Source: Gammaproteobacteria bacterium (GTDB lineage: Bacteria > Pseudomonadota > Gammaproteobacteria > Thiomicrospirales > Thiomicrospiraceae). Taken from it: 5,358 bases of DNA. The DNA lies in the NCBI GenBank assembly GCA_013153955.1, contig JAADDM010000004.1, positions 1 through 5,358 of the forward strand, in the 5' to 3' direction. Each line of letters opens with the position of its first letter. Within the stretch, counting starts at the first letter, position 1. Positions 1 through 5,358 of this stretch are shown here, one piece after another. The translations under genes and the position numbers were made by a program. The notes under the pieces are model-generated. The model made no database searches. It saw only the letters and a program-made list of their open reading frames with translations, and had not been told where the DNA came from.

Positions 1-107
1 GAACGCTTAATTGATTTTAAAAACTGTTTTGGAATGATGGCATCCGTATCAACATTGGCGCGATCCATCGGGGCAACAACTGCAGTCTTCTTTATAAACT
101 TATCCAT
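1..107 (-). CDS. leuD: 3-isopropylmalate dehydratase small subunit LeuD, N-terminal fragment
   Basis: This is the small subunit of isopropylmalate isomerase, which pairs with LeuC to convert 2-isopropylmalate to 3-isopropylmalate in cytoplasmic leucine synthesis. Only the first 35 codons are in the window; the gene runs off the left edge. The translation begins MDKFIKKTAVVAPMDRANVD and continues TDAIIPKQFLKSIKR. The run DRANVDTDAIIPKQFLKSIKR is the hallmark N-terminus of bacterial LeuD. The ATG (complement of 105-107) follows a GGGAG ribosome-binding site (complement of 114-118) at a normal distance. It starts 21 bp after the leuC stop on the same strand, so the two are almost certainly cotranscribed. 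A leuB gene often follows in this group, but that lies outside the window and is only an expectation. The visible part shows no defect. Confidence 0.95.
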   Translation of the reverse strand, partial: MDKFIKKTAVVAPMDRANVDTDAIIPKQFLKSIKR

Positions 108-128
108 TTTTTTCTCCCGTCTGGTCTA

Positions 129-1544
129 TTACAAGTAATCGCGAACATCAACAAAGTGTCCAGCAATCGCCGCTGCGGCTGCCATCTCAGGACTCACAAG
201 ATGCGTACGTCCACCAGCCCCTTGGCGCCCTTCAAAGTTACGGTTTGAAGTAGAGGCACAGTGCTTTCCTTCTGGTAACTTATCCGCATTCATCGCCAAA
301 CACATAGAGCAACCGGGGTTACGCCACTCAAAGCCCGCTTCCACAAAAATCTTATCTAGCCCTTCTGCTTCTGCTTGCTGCTTAACCAAGCCAGACCCCG
401 GCACCGCTAAAGCCAAGCTGACATTAGGTGATATTTTCTGACCTTTAAGCACTTCAGCTGCCGCCCTAAAATCTTCAATACGAGAGTTCGTACAAGAGCC
501 AATAAAGACGTATTCAGCAGGAATGTCTTTAATGGCCATATCCGCCTTTAAACCCATATAAGCTAAAGCGCGTCGAATCCCATCGGCTTTAACCGGATCC
601 GACTCTTTATCAGGATTTGGTACAGTACCATTCACATCTAAAACCATCTCAGGAGAGGTTCCCCAAGTCACTTGAGGCTCAATCGCAGAACCCTCTAGTT
701 CAATCACAGTATCAAATACCGCACCGTCATCAGAGTGTAAATCTGCCCAGGCAGTTACCGCTGCATCCCAGTCACCCCCCTTCGGGGCATACGGACGACC
801 TTTAACATACTCAACGGTCTTCTCATCCACAGCAACCAAGCCAACGCGTGCACCGCCCTCAATCGCCATATTACAGACAGTCATACGACCTTCTAACGAC
901 ATATCACGGAAAACTTCGCCCCCAAACTCAATCGCATGACCGTTTCCACCCGCTGTTCCAATTTTGCCGATAATGGCTAAAACAACATCTTTTGGTGTAA
1001 CGCCCGCTTGCAACTTACCATCTACCTTAACCAACATGTTTTTCATCTTCTTCTGAATTAAACACTGCGTTGCCAGTACATGCTCTACTTCAGAGGTACC
1101 AATACCATGCGCCAACGCACCTAATGCACCGTGCGTTGCTGTATGAGAATCGCCACACACCACAGTCATACCGGGTAGGGTAGCCCCCTCTTCTGGCCCA
1201 ACAACATGCACGATACCCTGACGAATATCACCCATTGGAAACTCTGTAATCCCAAACTCCTTGGCATTCATCCCCAAAGTTTCTACCTGAATACGTGACA
1301 CAGGATCGGTAATACTGGCAATCCCGTTTGATAAATCCGTTGTCGGCACATTATGATCTGGCGTCGCCAAATTGGTATCAATACGCCACGGCTTACGTCC
1401 AGCCATACGCAGACCTTCAAACGCTTGAGGAGACGTTACTTCATGTAGTAACTGACGATCGATATAAATTAAGGCCGTTCCATCATCTTCTTGACGCACT
1501 AAATGTGCATCCCACAATTTGTCGTATAAAGTCTTTGCTGACAT
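129..1544 (-). CDS. leuC: 3-isopropylmalate dehydratase large subunit LeuC
   Basis: This is the large, catalytic, [4Fe-4S]-bearing subunit of isopropylmalate isomerase, an aconitase-superfamily enzyme of the leucine pathway. From the ATG it is 471 residues, close to the roughly 466 of the E. coli protein. Counting from that ATG, the aconitase-type CGDSHTATHGALGALAHGIG block lies at about 130-149. The cluster cysteines are C351 (in IGSCTNSR), C412 and C415 (in NPGCSMC), and the conserved SNRNFEGRQG block lies near 434-443. All expected cluster ligands are present. I chose the ATG at 1544 because MSAKTLYDKLWDAH matches the family N-terminus (E. coli MAKTLYEKLFDAH). A GTG directly before it (1547) would add one residue and cannot be excluded. 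The ribosome-binding site is weak (GGGTG/AGAG). It is first in a leuC-leuD unit, expressed from the promoter at 1586-1613. No attenuator or T-box precedes it. Confidence 0.98.
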   Translation of the reverse strand: MSAKTLYDKLWDAHLVRQEDDGTALIYIDRQLLHEVTSPQAFEGLRMAGRKPWRIDTNLATPDHNVPTTDLSNGIASITDPVSRIQVETLGMNAKEFGITEFPMGDIRQGIVHVVGPEEGATLPGMTVVCGDSHTATHGALGALAHGIGTSEVEHVLATQCLIQKKMKNMLVKVDGKLQAGVTPKDVVLAIIGKIGTAGGNGHAIEFGGEVFRDMSLEGRMTVCNMAIEGGARVGLVAVDEKTVEYVKGRPYAPKGGDWDAAVTAWADLHSDDGAVFDTVIELEGSAIEPQVTWGTSPEMVLDVNGTVPNPDKESDPVKADGIRRALAYMGLKADMAIKDIPAEYVFIGSCTNSRIEDFRAAAEVLKGQKISPNVSLALAVPGSGLVKQQAEAEGLDKIFVEAGFEWRNPGCSMCLAMNADKLPEGKHCASTSNRNFEGRQGAGGRTHLVSPEMAAAAAIAGHFVDVRDYL

Positions 1545-1585
1545 CACTCTGCACCCATCTGGCGTAAATTTAAAATTAATCGCAA

Positions 1586-1613
1586 ATTATATCACTTCAC
1601 AACCTAATCTAAA
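1586..1613 (-). promoter_or_regulatory. Candidate sigma-70 promoter for leuCD
   Basis: Read on the minus strand, a perfect -10 hexamer TATAAT (complement of 1586-1591) sits 16 bp from TTTAGA (complement of 1608-1613), which matches 4 of 6 bases of the -35 consensus. Transcription would begin near 1579, giving leuC an untranslated leader of only about 35 nt. That is too short for a classical leucine attenuator, so control is more likely by a DNA-binding regulator or is constitutive. The -10 is convincing by eye; the -35 is approximate. Confidence 0.6.
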
Positions 1614-1622
1614 GAGTAAAAT
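1596..1622 (+). promoter_or_regulatory. Candidate promoter for queE, overlapping the divergent leuC promoter
   Basis: TTCACA (1596-1601, 5 of 6 to the -35 consensus) and TAAAAT (1617-1622, 5 of 6 to the -10) are separated by 15 bp, shorter than the preferred 17. The element is interleaved with the leuC promoter on the other strand, so both could not be occupied at once. It lies about 40 bp ahead of the queE start codon. Both hexamers are in an AT-rich region where chance matches are common, so this is a moderate-to-low call. Confidence 0.35.
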
Positions 1623-1661
1623 ACCCGCTCAGTAAAGAATTAAAGTAAAAGGAAAGGCAAC

Positions 1662-2306
1662 ATGAGTTATTCGGTAAAAGAAGTCTTCTACTCCCTACAG
1701 GGCGAAGGATTCCACAGTGGGCGTCCAGCCATATTCTGCCGAATGAGTAAATGTAATCTTTGGACAGGAAGAGAGGCTGATCGCGCCACGGCTGTCTGTC
1801 AATTCTGTGATACGGACTTTATCGGCACAGATGGCCAGAACGGAGGTAAATTCACAGATGCAGAAGCCCTTTGCCAGCACCTACTCGCCCTTTGGCCAGC
1901 GCATACTGAAGCCCACCCTTTTATTGTCCTTACAGGGGGAGAACCCCTATTACAAGTGGATGAAGCGCTCATCACCCAAATGCACCTCCACCAGTTTGAA
2001 ATTGCCATTGAAACCAATGGAACTAAATCTGCTCCGGACCACATAGACTGGATTTGCATGAGTCCTAAGGCCAATGCACCCTTACTATTAGAGTCGGGAC
2101 ATGAGCTTAAATTAGTCTATCCACAACCTGATCTTATGCCCGAAAAAGTAGCACACTTAGATTATCAAACCTTCTACCTTCAGCCGATGGACGATGCCGA
2201 CCCAAAAGTCTCTCAACAAAATATCAAAGAGGCTGTCGCTTACTGCTTAGCACACCCACAATGGAAGCTGAGCTTACAGACCCATAAATTACTCGGCATT
2301 GATTAA
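1662..2306 (+). CDS. queE: 7-carboxy-7-deazaguanine synthase QueE (radical SAM)
   Basis: QueE converts 6-carboxy-5,6,7,8-tetrahydropterin to 7-carboxy-7-deazaguanine, forming the deazaguanine ring on the way to preQ0 and the tRNA wobble base queuosine. The 214-residue protein opens with SVKEVFYSLQGEGFHSGRPA, the typical QueE N-terminus. The [4Fe-4S] cysteines are C31, C46 and C49, giving CX14CX2C, the extended spacing found in some QueE proteins instead of the canonical radical-SAM CX3CX2C. The SAM-binding GGEP is at 92-95, ETNGT at 117-121, SPK at 134-136 and the C-terminal QTHKLLGID at 206-214. Length is normal for the family. The ATG follows a strong AAGGAAAGG ribosome-binding site at 1649-1657. 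It lies divergent from leuC and 74 bp ahead of rlmD. Its usual pathway partners queC and queD are not in the window. It appears intact. Confidence 0.96.
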   Translation: MSYSVKEVFYSLQGEGFHSGRPAIFCRMSKCNLWTGREADRATAVCQFCDTDFIGTDGQNGGKFTDAEALCQHLLALWPAHTEAHPFIVLTGGEPLLQVDEALITQMHLHQFEIAIETNGTKSAPDHIDWICMSPKANAPLLLESGHELKLVYPQPDLMPEKVAHLDYQTFYLQPMDDADPKVSQQNIKEAVAYCLAHPQWKLSLQTHKLLGID

Positions 2307-2380
2307 CGCGCTTTTATTCCAAAAACCGATTTAATTCAACCCCCTACTACCCTGCACCCCATAACCAAAACGGCACTCTT

Positions 2381-3676
2381 ATGACAGATAACACCATGCA
2401 AATAAACTCAATTATTGAAGCCCTTGAAATTGAAGGCCTAACTCATGATGGTCGAGGCGTAAGCCACGTAAACGGTAAAACCCTCTTTGTGAATGGGGCT
2501 GTTCCAGGGGACATTGTGACCGCTAAAGTCAGACAACTGCATGACAAATTTAACGAAGCGGACTGCCTTACCATTGAGCAAGCCTCTTCTGAGCGTGTCA
2601 CACCTTTTTGCCCTGTTTATGAGCAGTGTGGCGGATGCCAATTACAACATCTTTCAATTCAATCTCAGCGCCACTGGAAAAGTCACAACTTTATTACTCG
2701 CCTAACCCAAGCGGTTGATTCAAAGCAGTGTGAGACGGTTGACTCACTGGTAAGTGATGATCAAAATTACCGACGCAGAGCTCGTCTAGGGCTGGTAATT
2801 AGCAAAAAAGACAAAGTAGCACGCCTAGGCTTTAGACAGCAGGGGTCAAACGAACTGATTGATATAGAACAGTGTCCAGTCCTTACCCCAGCTTTAAATA
2901 AAGCCATTCAGACCCACCGCGATGCCCTACTGGAAACAGCCAGTCGTGCCTATAAAGAAATCACCTTTGTCGAAGCCGATAATGGTGTCTTTGGAGAAGC
3001 GATTAACGCCTCAAAAACCGAGCCAGAAAACCTGCCTTTTTACACCCTAAACACCCCTGCATCAATAAACTCTGCGCACACGCTTCCCCTTCGATTTGAT
3101 TTTCATGAAGAGGGCTTTATTCAAGTTAACGCCCCTCTAAACCAAGCCATGGTTACACAAGCCCTCTCTTGGTTAGACCTTAAGTCAGACCACAAGGTAC
3201 TCGATCTGTTCTGCGGAATCGGTAACTTTACCCTGCCTATCGCCCAGCAAGTCGCGACCACTGTAGGCATTGAGGGAGAGCAATCTCTAGTTGAAATAGC
3301 AACACATAACGCGGATATAAATCAACTTGAAGGTGTTCACTTTTCAAAAGCCAACCTATTCAATGACATGACTCCTCTCCCTTGGTTTAAAAACAATCAG
3401 TACGACAGAATTCTACTAGATCCAGGCAGACAAGGGGCGTTTGACCTATGCAAGACCCTTGGTAAACTACAAGCTCAAATTATTGTCTACGTATCCTGTA
3501 ATTCGGCCACGCTTATCCGTGATATCAAAGAGCTTGAAAAACAGGGCTACCGCCTAACCAAGGCAGGCCTCATTGATATGTTCCCACACACCACTCATAC
3601 CGAAGTGATGGTACAGCTAACTAAAACGCACAAAGCGGCTAAAAAAGTTAAAAAGCGCCCTAATTTTAAAATATAA
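2381..3676 (+). CDS. rlmD: 23S rRNA (uracil-1939-C5)-methyltransferase RlmD
   Basis: RlmD (RumA) uses S-adenosylmethionine to methylate C5 of U1939 in 23S rRNA during ribosome maturation. The 431-residue protein has the full family architecture. A TRAM RNA-binding domain covers roughly residues 10-68. A [4Fe-4S] site is formed by C77, C83, C86 (CX5CX2C) and C165. The Rossmann methyltransferase domain has its SAM motif DLFCGIGNFTLP at 275-286 and LDPGR at 346-350. The catalytic nucleophile C373 is in VSCNSATLIRD, and the likely general base is E408. The four cluster cysteines separate it from RlmC/TrmA-type paralogues less clearly than full alignment would, but length and TRAM favour RlmD. The tail is lysine-rich (KAAKKVKKRP). 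No clear Shine-Dalgarno precedes the ATG at 2381 or the in-frame ATG at 2396, so the exact start is uncertain by five codons. The 74-bp gap after queE is C-rich and G-poor (about 21 C to 3 G over 2331-2380) and has no hairpin terminator, so cotranscription with queE is possible. Confidence 0.95.
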   Translation: MTDNTMQINSIIEALEIEGLTHDGRGVSHVNGKTLFVNGAVPGDIVTAKVRQLHDKFNEADCLTIEQASSERVTPFCPVYEQCGGCQLQHLSIQSQRHWKSHNFITRLTQAVDSKQCETVDSLVSDDQNYRRRARLGLVISKKDKVARLGFRQQGSNELIDIEQCPVLTPALNKAIQTHRDALLETASRAYKEITFVEADNGVFGEAINASKTEPENLPFYTLNTPASINSAHTLPLRFDFHEEGFIQVNAPLNQAMVTQALSWLDLKSDHKVLDLFCGIGNFTLPIAQQVATTVGIEGEQSLVEIATHNADINQLEGVHFSKANLFNDMTPLPWFKNNQYDRILLDPGRQGAFDLCKTLGKLQAQIIVYVSCNSATLIRDIKELEKQGYRLTKAGLIDMFPHTTHTEVMVQLTKTHKAAKKVKKRPNFKI

Positions 3677-3688
3677 ACAAACAGATTT

Positions 3689-3731
3689 GCTCGATATACG
3701 CCTTAAGACTAGCCTATAGCAGATATCGTGC
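3689..3731 (+). other. Imperfect inverted repeat downstream of rlmD
   Basis: GC-T-CGATAT (3689-3697) is mirrored by ATATCG-T-GC (3723-3731). This could form an eight-base-pair stem broken by one T-T mismatch, around a 25-nt loop. No run of T follows, so it is not a standard intrinsic terminator. It could stabilise the 3' end of the rlmD message, or be chance. Confidence 0.25.
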
Positions 3732-3740
3732 ATATTCAGG

Positions 3741-3810
3741 CCCAACAGCACACCACAAAACAACCAGGCCTCCCTAGTACAATAATCCCCCCCCTACCTA
3801 TCTACCCAAC
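3741..3810 (+). terminator. Candidate Rho-dependent termination zone after rlmD (C-rich, G-poor tract)
   Basis: By my count these 70 bases contain about 33 C and only 4 G on the plus strand, including an eight-C run at 3787-3794. Such C-over-G stretches of about 70-80 nt are the known signature of rut sites where Rho loads on untranslated RNA. It begins about 65 nt after the rlmD stop, where no intrinsic terminator is visible, and ends before the promoter of the metal transporter. That position suits separating the two units. This is inferred from composition only. Confidence 0.4.
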
Positions 3811-3835
3811 AGGCTTATACACACTTATAACCTGT
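3809..3835 (+). other. Bulged stem-loop upstream of the metal transporter promoter
   Basis: ACAGG-C-TTATA (3809-3819) can pair with TATAA-CCTGT (3826-3835), giving ten base pairs with one bulged C and a six-base loop. It lies between the C-rich tract and the candidate promoter. There is no following T tract. It might be the terminal hairpin of the rlmD transcript after 3' trimming, or a protein-binding inverted repeat. Its role is unknown. Confidence 0.3.
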
Positions 3836-3849
3836 ACCCTTAATGAGTA

Positions 3850-3878
3850 TTTTCAACGGCTTAGTTTCATGATATAGT
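3850..3878 (+). promoter_or_regulatory. Candidate sigma-70 promoter for the metal ABC transporter operon
   Basis: TTTTCA (3850-3855, 4 of 6) and TATAGT (3873-3878, 5 of 6) are spaced by the optimal 17 bp. Transcription would start near 3885, about 60 nt ahead of the substrate-binding protein gene and just upstream of two palindromes. TTTAAT at 3891-3896 is an alternative -10 without a good -35. Confidence 0.45.
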
Positions 3879-3895
3879 GTCCTCTAAGTTTTTAA

Positions 3896-3909
3896 TTAGC
3901 CATGGCTAA
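3896..3909 (+). promoter_or_regulatory. Perfect 14-bp palindrome, candidate MntR/TroR-type operator 1
   Basis: TTAGCCATGGCTAA is identical to its own reverse complement. The layout TAGC-N4-GCTA is the same as in the E. coli mntH MntR box as I remember it, and DtxR-family operators in general have TTAG...CTAA arms. It lies about 10-25 bases after the predicted transcription start and 35 bp before the start codon of a metal-uptake gene, where a bound metal-sensing repressor would block transcription. The palindrome is directly seen; the regulator is inferred. Confidence 0.6.
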
Positions 3910-3917
3910 CTTTTAGT

Positions 3918-3931
3918 TTATCCATGGAAAA
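3918..3931 (+). promoter_or_regulatory. Imperfect palindrome, candidate operator 2
   Basis: TTATCCATGGAAAA matches operator 1 at 11 of 14 positions and is itself a palindrome except for one mismatched pair (3920/3929). Its centre is exactly 22 bp from that of operator 1, about two helical turns, so two repressor dimers could bind the same DNA face. It ends one base before the AAAGAG ribosome-binding site, so it also lies in the 5' untranslated region. Confidence 0.4.
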
Positions 3932-3943
3932 CAAAGAGCCTCT

Positions 3944-4924
3944 ATGAATACTGTCCACGCCACACACACAAAACTAAACAGCCGAATGAATACTCGGAAG
4001 CCCTGCTCTTTGACAACCTTTTTAGTTAAGGCTTTGATCACTGCAGCACTCTCATTAATGGTCACTTTAAGCCATGCCCAACTGCAAGTCGTTACCACCA
4101 CCGGCATGATTGCCGACTTGGTTAAAAATATTGGCGGCAATCAAGTGTCCGTTCGAGCACTCATGGGAACTGGCGTTGATCCACATCTTTACAAAGCCAC
4201 ACAAGGCGACTTACGCCGCTTGGTTAAAGCCGACATTATTTTTTACAACGGCTTACACCTAGAAGGCAAAATGCAGGACATTTTTCGTAAAATGGCGCGT
4301 AAAAAAGCGGTCTTTGCTGTCAGCTCTTTACTCCCTAAATCAACCCTATTGCACCATGGATCTTACCCGGACCCTCACATCTGGTTTGACCTCTCTCTCT
4401 GGCATAAAGCGGGCGAACGGGTATTAGCAGTGCTCATCCAGCAAGACCCTGCTCATGCTGAACTGTATCAACAAAATGCTCAAACCTACCTCCAAGAGAT
4501 GGCTGAATTACATCACTGGATTAAGTCCCAAGTGGCGACCATCCCAAAATCACAGCGTATTTTGATTACGGCACATGATGCTTTTGGTTATTTTGGTCGA
4601 GCTTATGGCATGGAAGTAAAAGGCTTGCAGGGGGTCAGTACGGCATCTGAATTTGGCCTTCAGGACATCAAACACCTCAAAGAGATTATTGTTCGTTACC
4701 AAATTAAGGCCGTTTTTGTAGAATCGAGTGTATCGCCTCGATTTATTCAATCCCTGGTTGCTGGCGTCAATGCGGAAGGCCATACACTCACCATTGGTGG
4801 CGCGTTATTCTCCGATGCTATGGGCAGAAAAGAGACTCCAGAAGGCAGCTATTTTGGCATGGTCAGACACAATGTAAACACCATCGTAAACGCACTTAAC
4901 CCTACATCAGCTCCCGTTCCTTAG
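3944..4924 (+). CDS. troA: Metal (Mn/Zn) ABC transporter periplasmic substrate-binding protein, TroA/ZnuA family
   Basis: This cluster A-I periplasmic binding protein captures a divalent transition metal and delivers it to an ABC importer. Of 326 residues, about the first 45 form the export signal: basic region, hydrophobic segment (about 26-41) and a likely cleavage after SHA (residue 45). No lipobox cysteine is present, so it should be a soluble periplasmic protein. Predicted metal ligands are H81 (VDPHLY), H145 (PDPHIWFD), H211 (TAHDAFGYFG) and D291 (FSDAMG). The third ligand is His, as in TroA and ZnuA, not the Glu of PsaA/MntC-type proteins. The block HDAFGYFGRAYGMEVKGLQG closely resembles Treponema TroA. 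There is no His-rich loop of the kind seen in many ZnuA proteins, so manganese (or mixed Mn/Zn/Fe) is at least as likely as zinc. The start at 3944 has an AAAGAG site; an ATG at 3986 is an alternative and leaves a more typical signal peptide. It is first in an operon with the ATPase 8 bp downstream. Confidence 0.93.
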   Translation: MNTVHATHTKLNSRMNTRKPCSLTTFLVKALITAALSLMVTLSHAQLQVVTTTGMIADLVKNIGGNQVSVRALMGTGVDPHLYKATQGDLRRLVKADIIFYNGLHLEGKMQDIFRKMARKKAVFAVSSLLPKSTLLHHGSYPDPHIWFDLSLWHKAGERVLAVLIQQDPAHAELYQQNAQTYLQEMAELHHWIKSQVATIPKSQRILITAHDAFGYFGRAYGMEVKGLQGVSTASEFGLQDIKHLKEIIVRYQIKAVFVESSVSPRFIQSLVAGVNAEGHTLTIGGALFSDAMGRKETPEGSYFGMVRHNVNTIVNALNPTSAPVP

Positions 4925-4932
4925 AGATTATT

Positions 4933-5358
4933 ATGACTCAGATACCCACTCATCAACCTCCTTTAAAGGTTCAAAACCTTAGCATGCGTTACCACCACAA
5001 ACCGGTGTTAACCGATGTGAGCTTTGAGATACCTGAAGGTAAAACCATTGCCATTGTGGGCCCAAATGGGGCGGGGAAATCAACCTTATTAAAAGGCATT
5101 ATGGGCCTTGCACCCACCATTGAAGGCCTCGTGACACTGTTTGGTGAACCGCTCGCTAAGAAACGTCTGGCAACAGCTTATGTACCACAAAGAGAAGAAA
5201 TTGATTGGGACTTTCCAATTAACGTCATGGACGTGGTCTTAATGGGACGACATGGCCAGCTAAAACTGTGGCAGCGCCCAAGCCAGCAAGACCGAGACAT
5301 CGCTGAACAAGCACTAAAAGATCTAAGCATGTGGGACTTTAAAGACCGTCAAATCAGT
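4933..5358 (+). CDS. troB: Metal ABC transporter ATP-binding protein, TroB/ZnuC family, truncated by window end
   Basis: This is the cytoplasmic ATPase that powers metal import with the neighbouring binding protein and a membrane permease expected downstream. The 142 visible codons start MTQIPTHQPPLKVQNLSMRY. They contain an aromatic A-loop tyrosine near residue 20, Walker A GPNGAGKST at 43-51, and the Q-loop in YVPQREEIDWDFP with Q86. REEIDWDFP followed by VMDVVLMGRHG is typical of the Mn/Zn/Fe importer subfamily (COG1121-like). The window ends at RQIS, probably just before the LSGGQ signature, so signature, Walker B and H-loop are not visible; this is truncation by the window, not a broken gene. 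The start lies 8 bp after the previous stop. Its weak AGAGA ribosome-binding site overlaps that stop codon, which suggests translational coupling. Confidence 0.94.
   Translation, partial: MTQIPTHQPPLKVQNLSMRYHHKPVLTDVSFEIPEGKTIAIVGPNGAGKSTLLKGIMGLAPTIEGLVTLFGEPLAKKRLATAYVPQREEIDWDFPINVMDVVLMGRHGQLKLWQRPSQQDRDIAEQALKDLSMWDFKDRQIS

Noticed and set aside
771..790. CCC-TTCG-GGG mini-hairpin inside leuC.
   Set aside because: It is only a three-pair stem inside conserved coding sequence, with no terminator-like T tract.
617..1567. Plus-strand open frames within leuC (617-805 and 1328-1567).
   Set aside because: They are antisense to a strongly conserved enzyme gene, show no family resemblance, and have low-complexity translations typical of shadow frames.
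1544..1585. Short minus-strand reading frame (TTG start, several TTA leucine codons, ending in TGA that overlaps the leuC ATG) resembling a leucine leader peptide.
   Set aside because: It would begin upstream of the predicted transcription start, has no ribosome-binding site, and no attenuator hairpin or T tract follows. The leucine codons are TTA in AT-rich sequence and can arise by chance.
1695..2074. Minus-strand frames within queE (1695-1880, 1799-2074) and a plus-strand out-of-frame stretch (1807-2046).
   Set aside because: queE is fully supported by motifs across this span; these are shadows without their own start signals.
3787..3794. Run of eight C as a possible phase-variable tract.
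   Set aside because: It lies in no coding frame and about 55 bp upstream of the candidate -35 element, so length change would not switch a gene on or off directly. It is better explained as part of the C-rich tract.
3864..3875. TCATGA in the promoter spacer (3867-3872), centred 33 bp (three turns) before operator 1, as a possible third operator.
   Set aside because: Only the six-base core is symmetric and the flanks do not match the other two sites. A six-base palindrome is expected by chance.

Overview
This looks like ordinary chromosomal sequence from a gammaproteobacterium of moderate G+C content. LeuC, QueE, RlmD and the TroA-type protein all read as intact, full-length members of well-known families. 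The gene set would fit a free-living, possibly sulfur-oxidising, gammaproteobacterium of the Thiomicrospira/Hydrogenovibrio type, but that placement is a low-confidence impression from protein style. I see no insertion sequence, phage gene, CRISPR array, tRNA or rRNA.

Layout. At the left, on the minus strand, are leuC (complete) and the first 35 codons of leuD, 21 bp apart. Together they encode the two subunits of 3-isopropylmalate dehydratase in leucine synthesis. A 117-bp divergent intergenic region (1545-1661) separates leuC from queE on the plus strand. It carries a good minus-strand promoter for leuCD and a plausible, overlapping plus-strand promoter for queE. queE encodes the radical-SAM enzyme 7-carboxy-7-deazaguanine synthase. 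After a 74-bp gap comes rlmD, encoding the iron-sulfur 23S rRNA m5U1939 methyltransferase.

The 267-bp gap from 3677 to 3943 contains no gene but is the most structured non-coding part of the window. It holds a strongly C-rich, G-poor tract after rlmD (a candidate Rho-dependent termination zone), two imperfect stem-loops, a candidate promoter, and two similar palindromes centred on CCATGG exactly 22 bp apart. These lie just upstream of a metal-uptake ABC transporter operon. The first palindrome is perfect over 14 bp and has the TAGC-N4-GCTA layout I recall for MntR boxes. The operon's first two genes are in view: a periplasmic TroA/ZnuA-type metal-binding protein (complete) and its ATPase, cut off by the window end just before the expected ABC signature motif.

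No undescribed multi-gene system is visible. The best leads are the paired, helically phased operator candidates ahead of the metal transporter and the duplicated ATGAATACT start region of its binding-protein gene.
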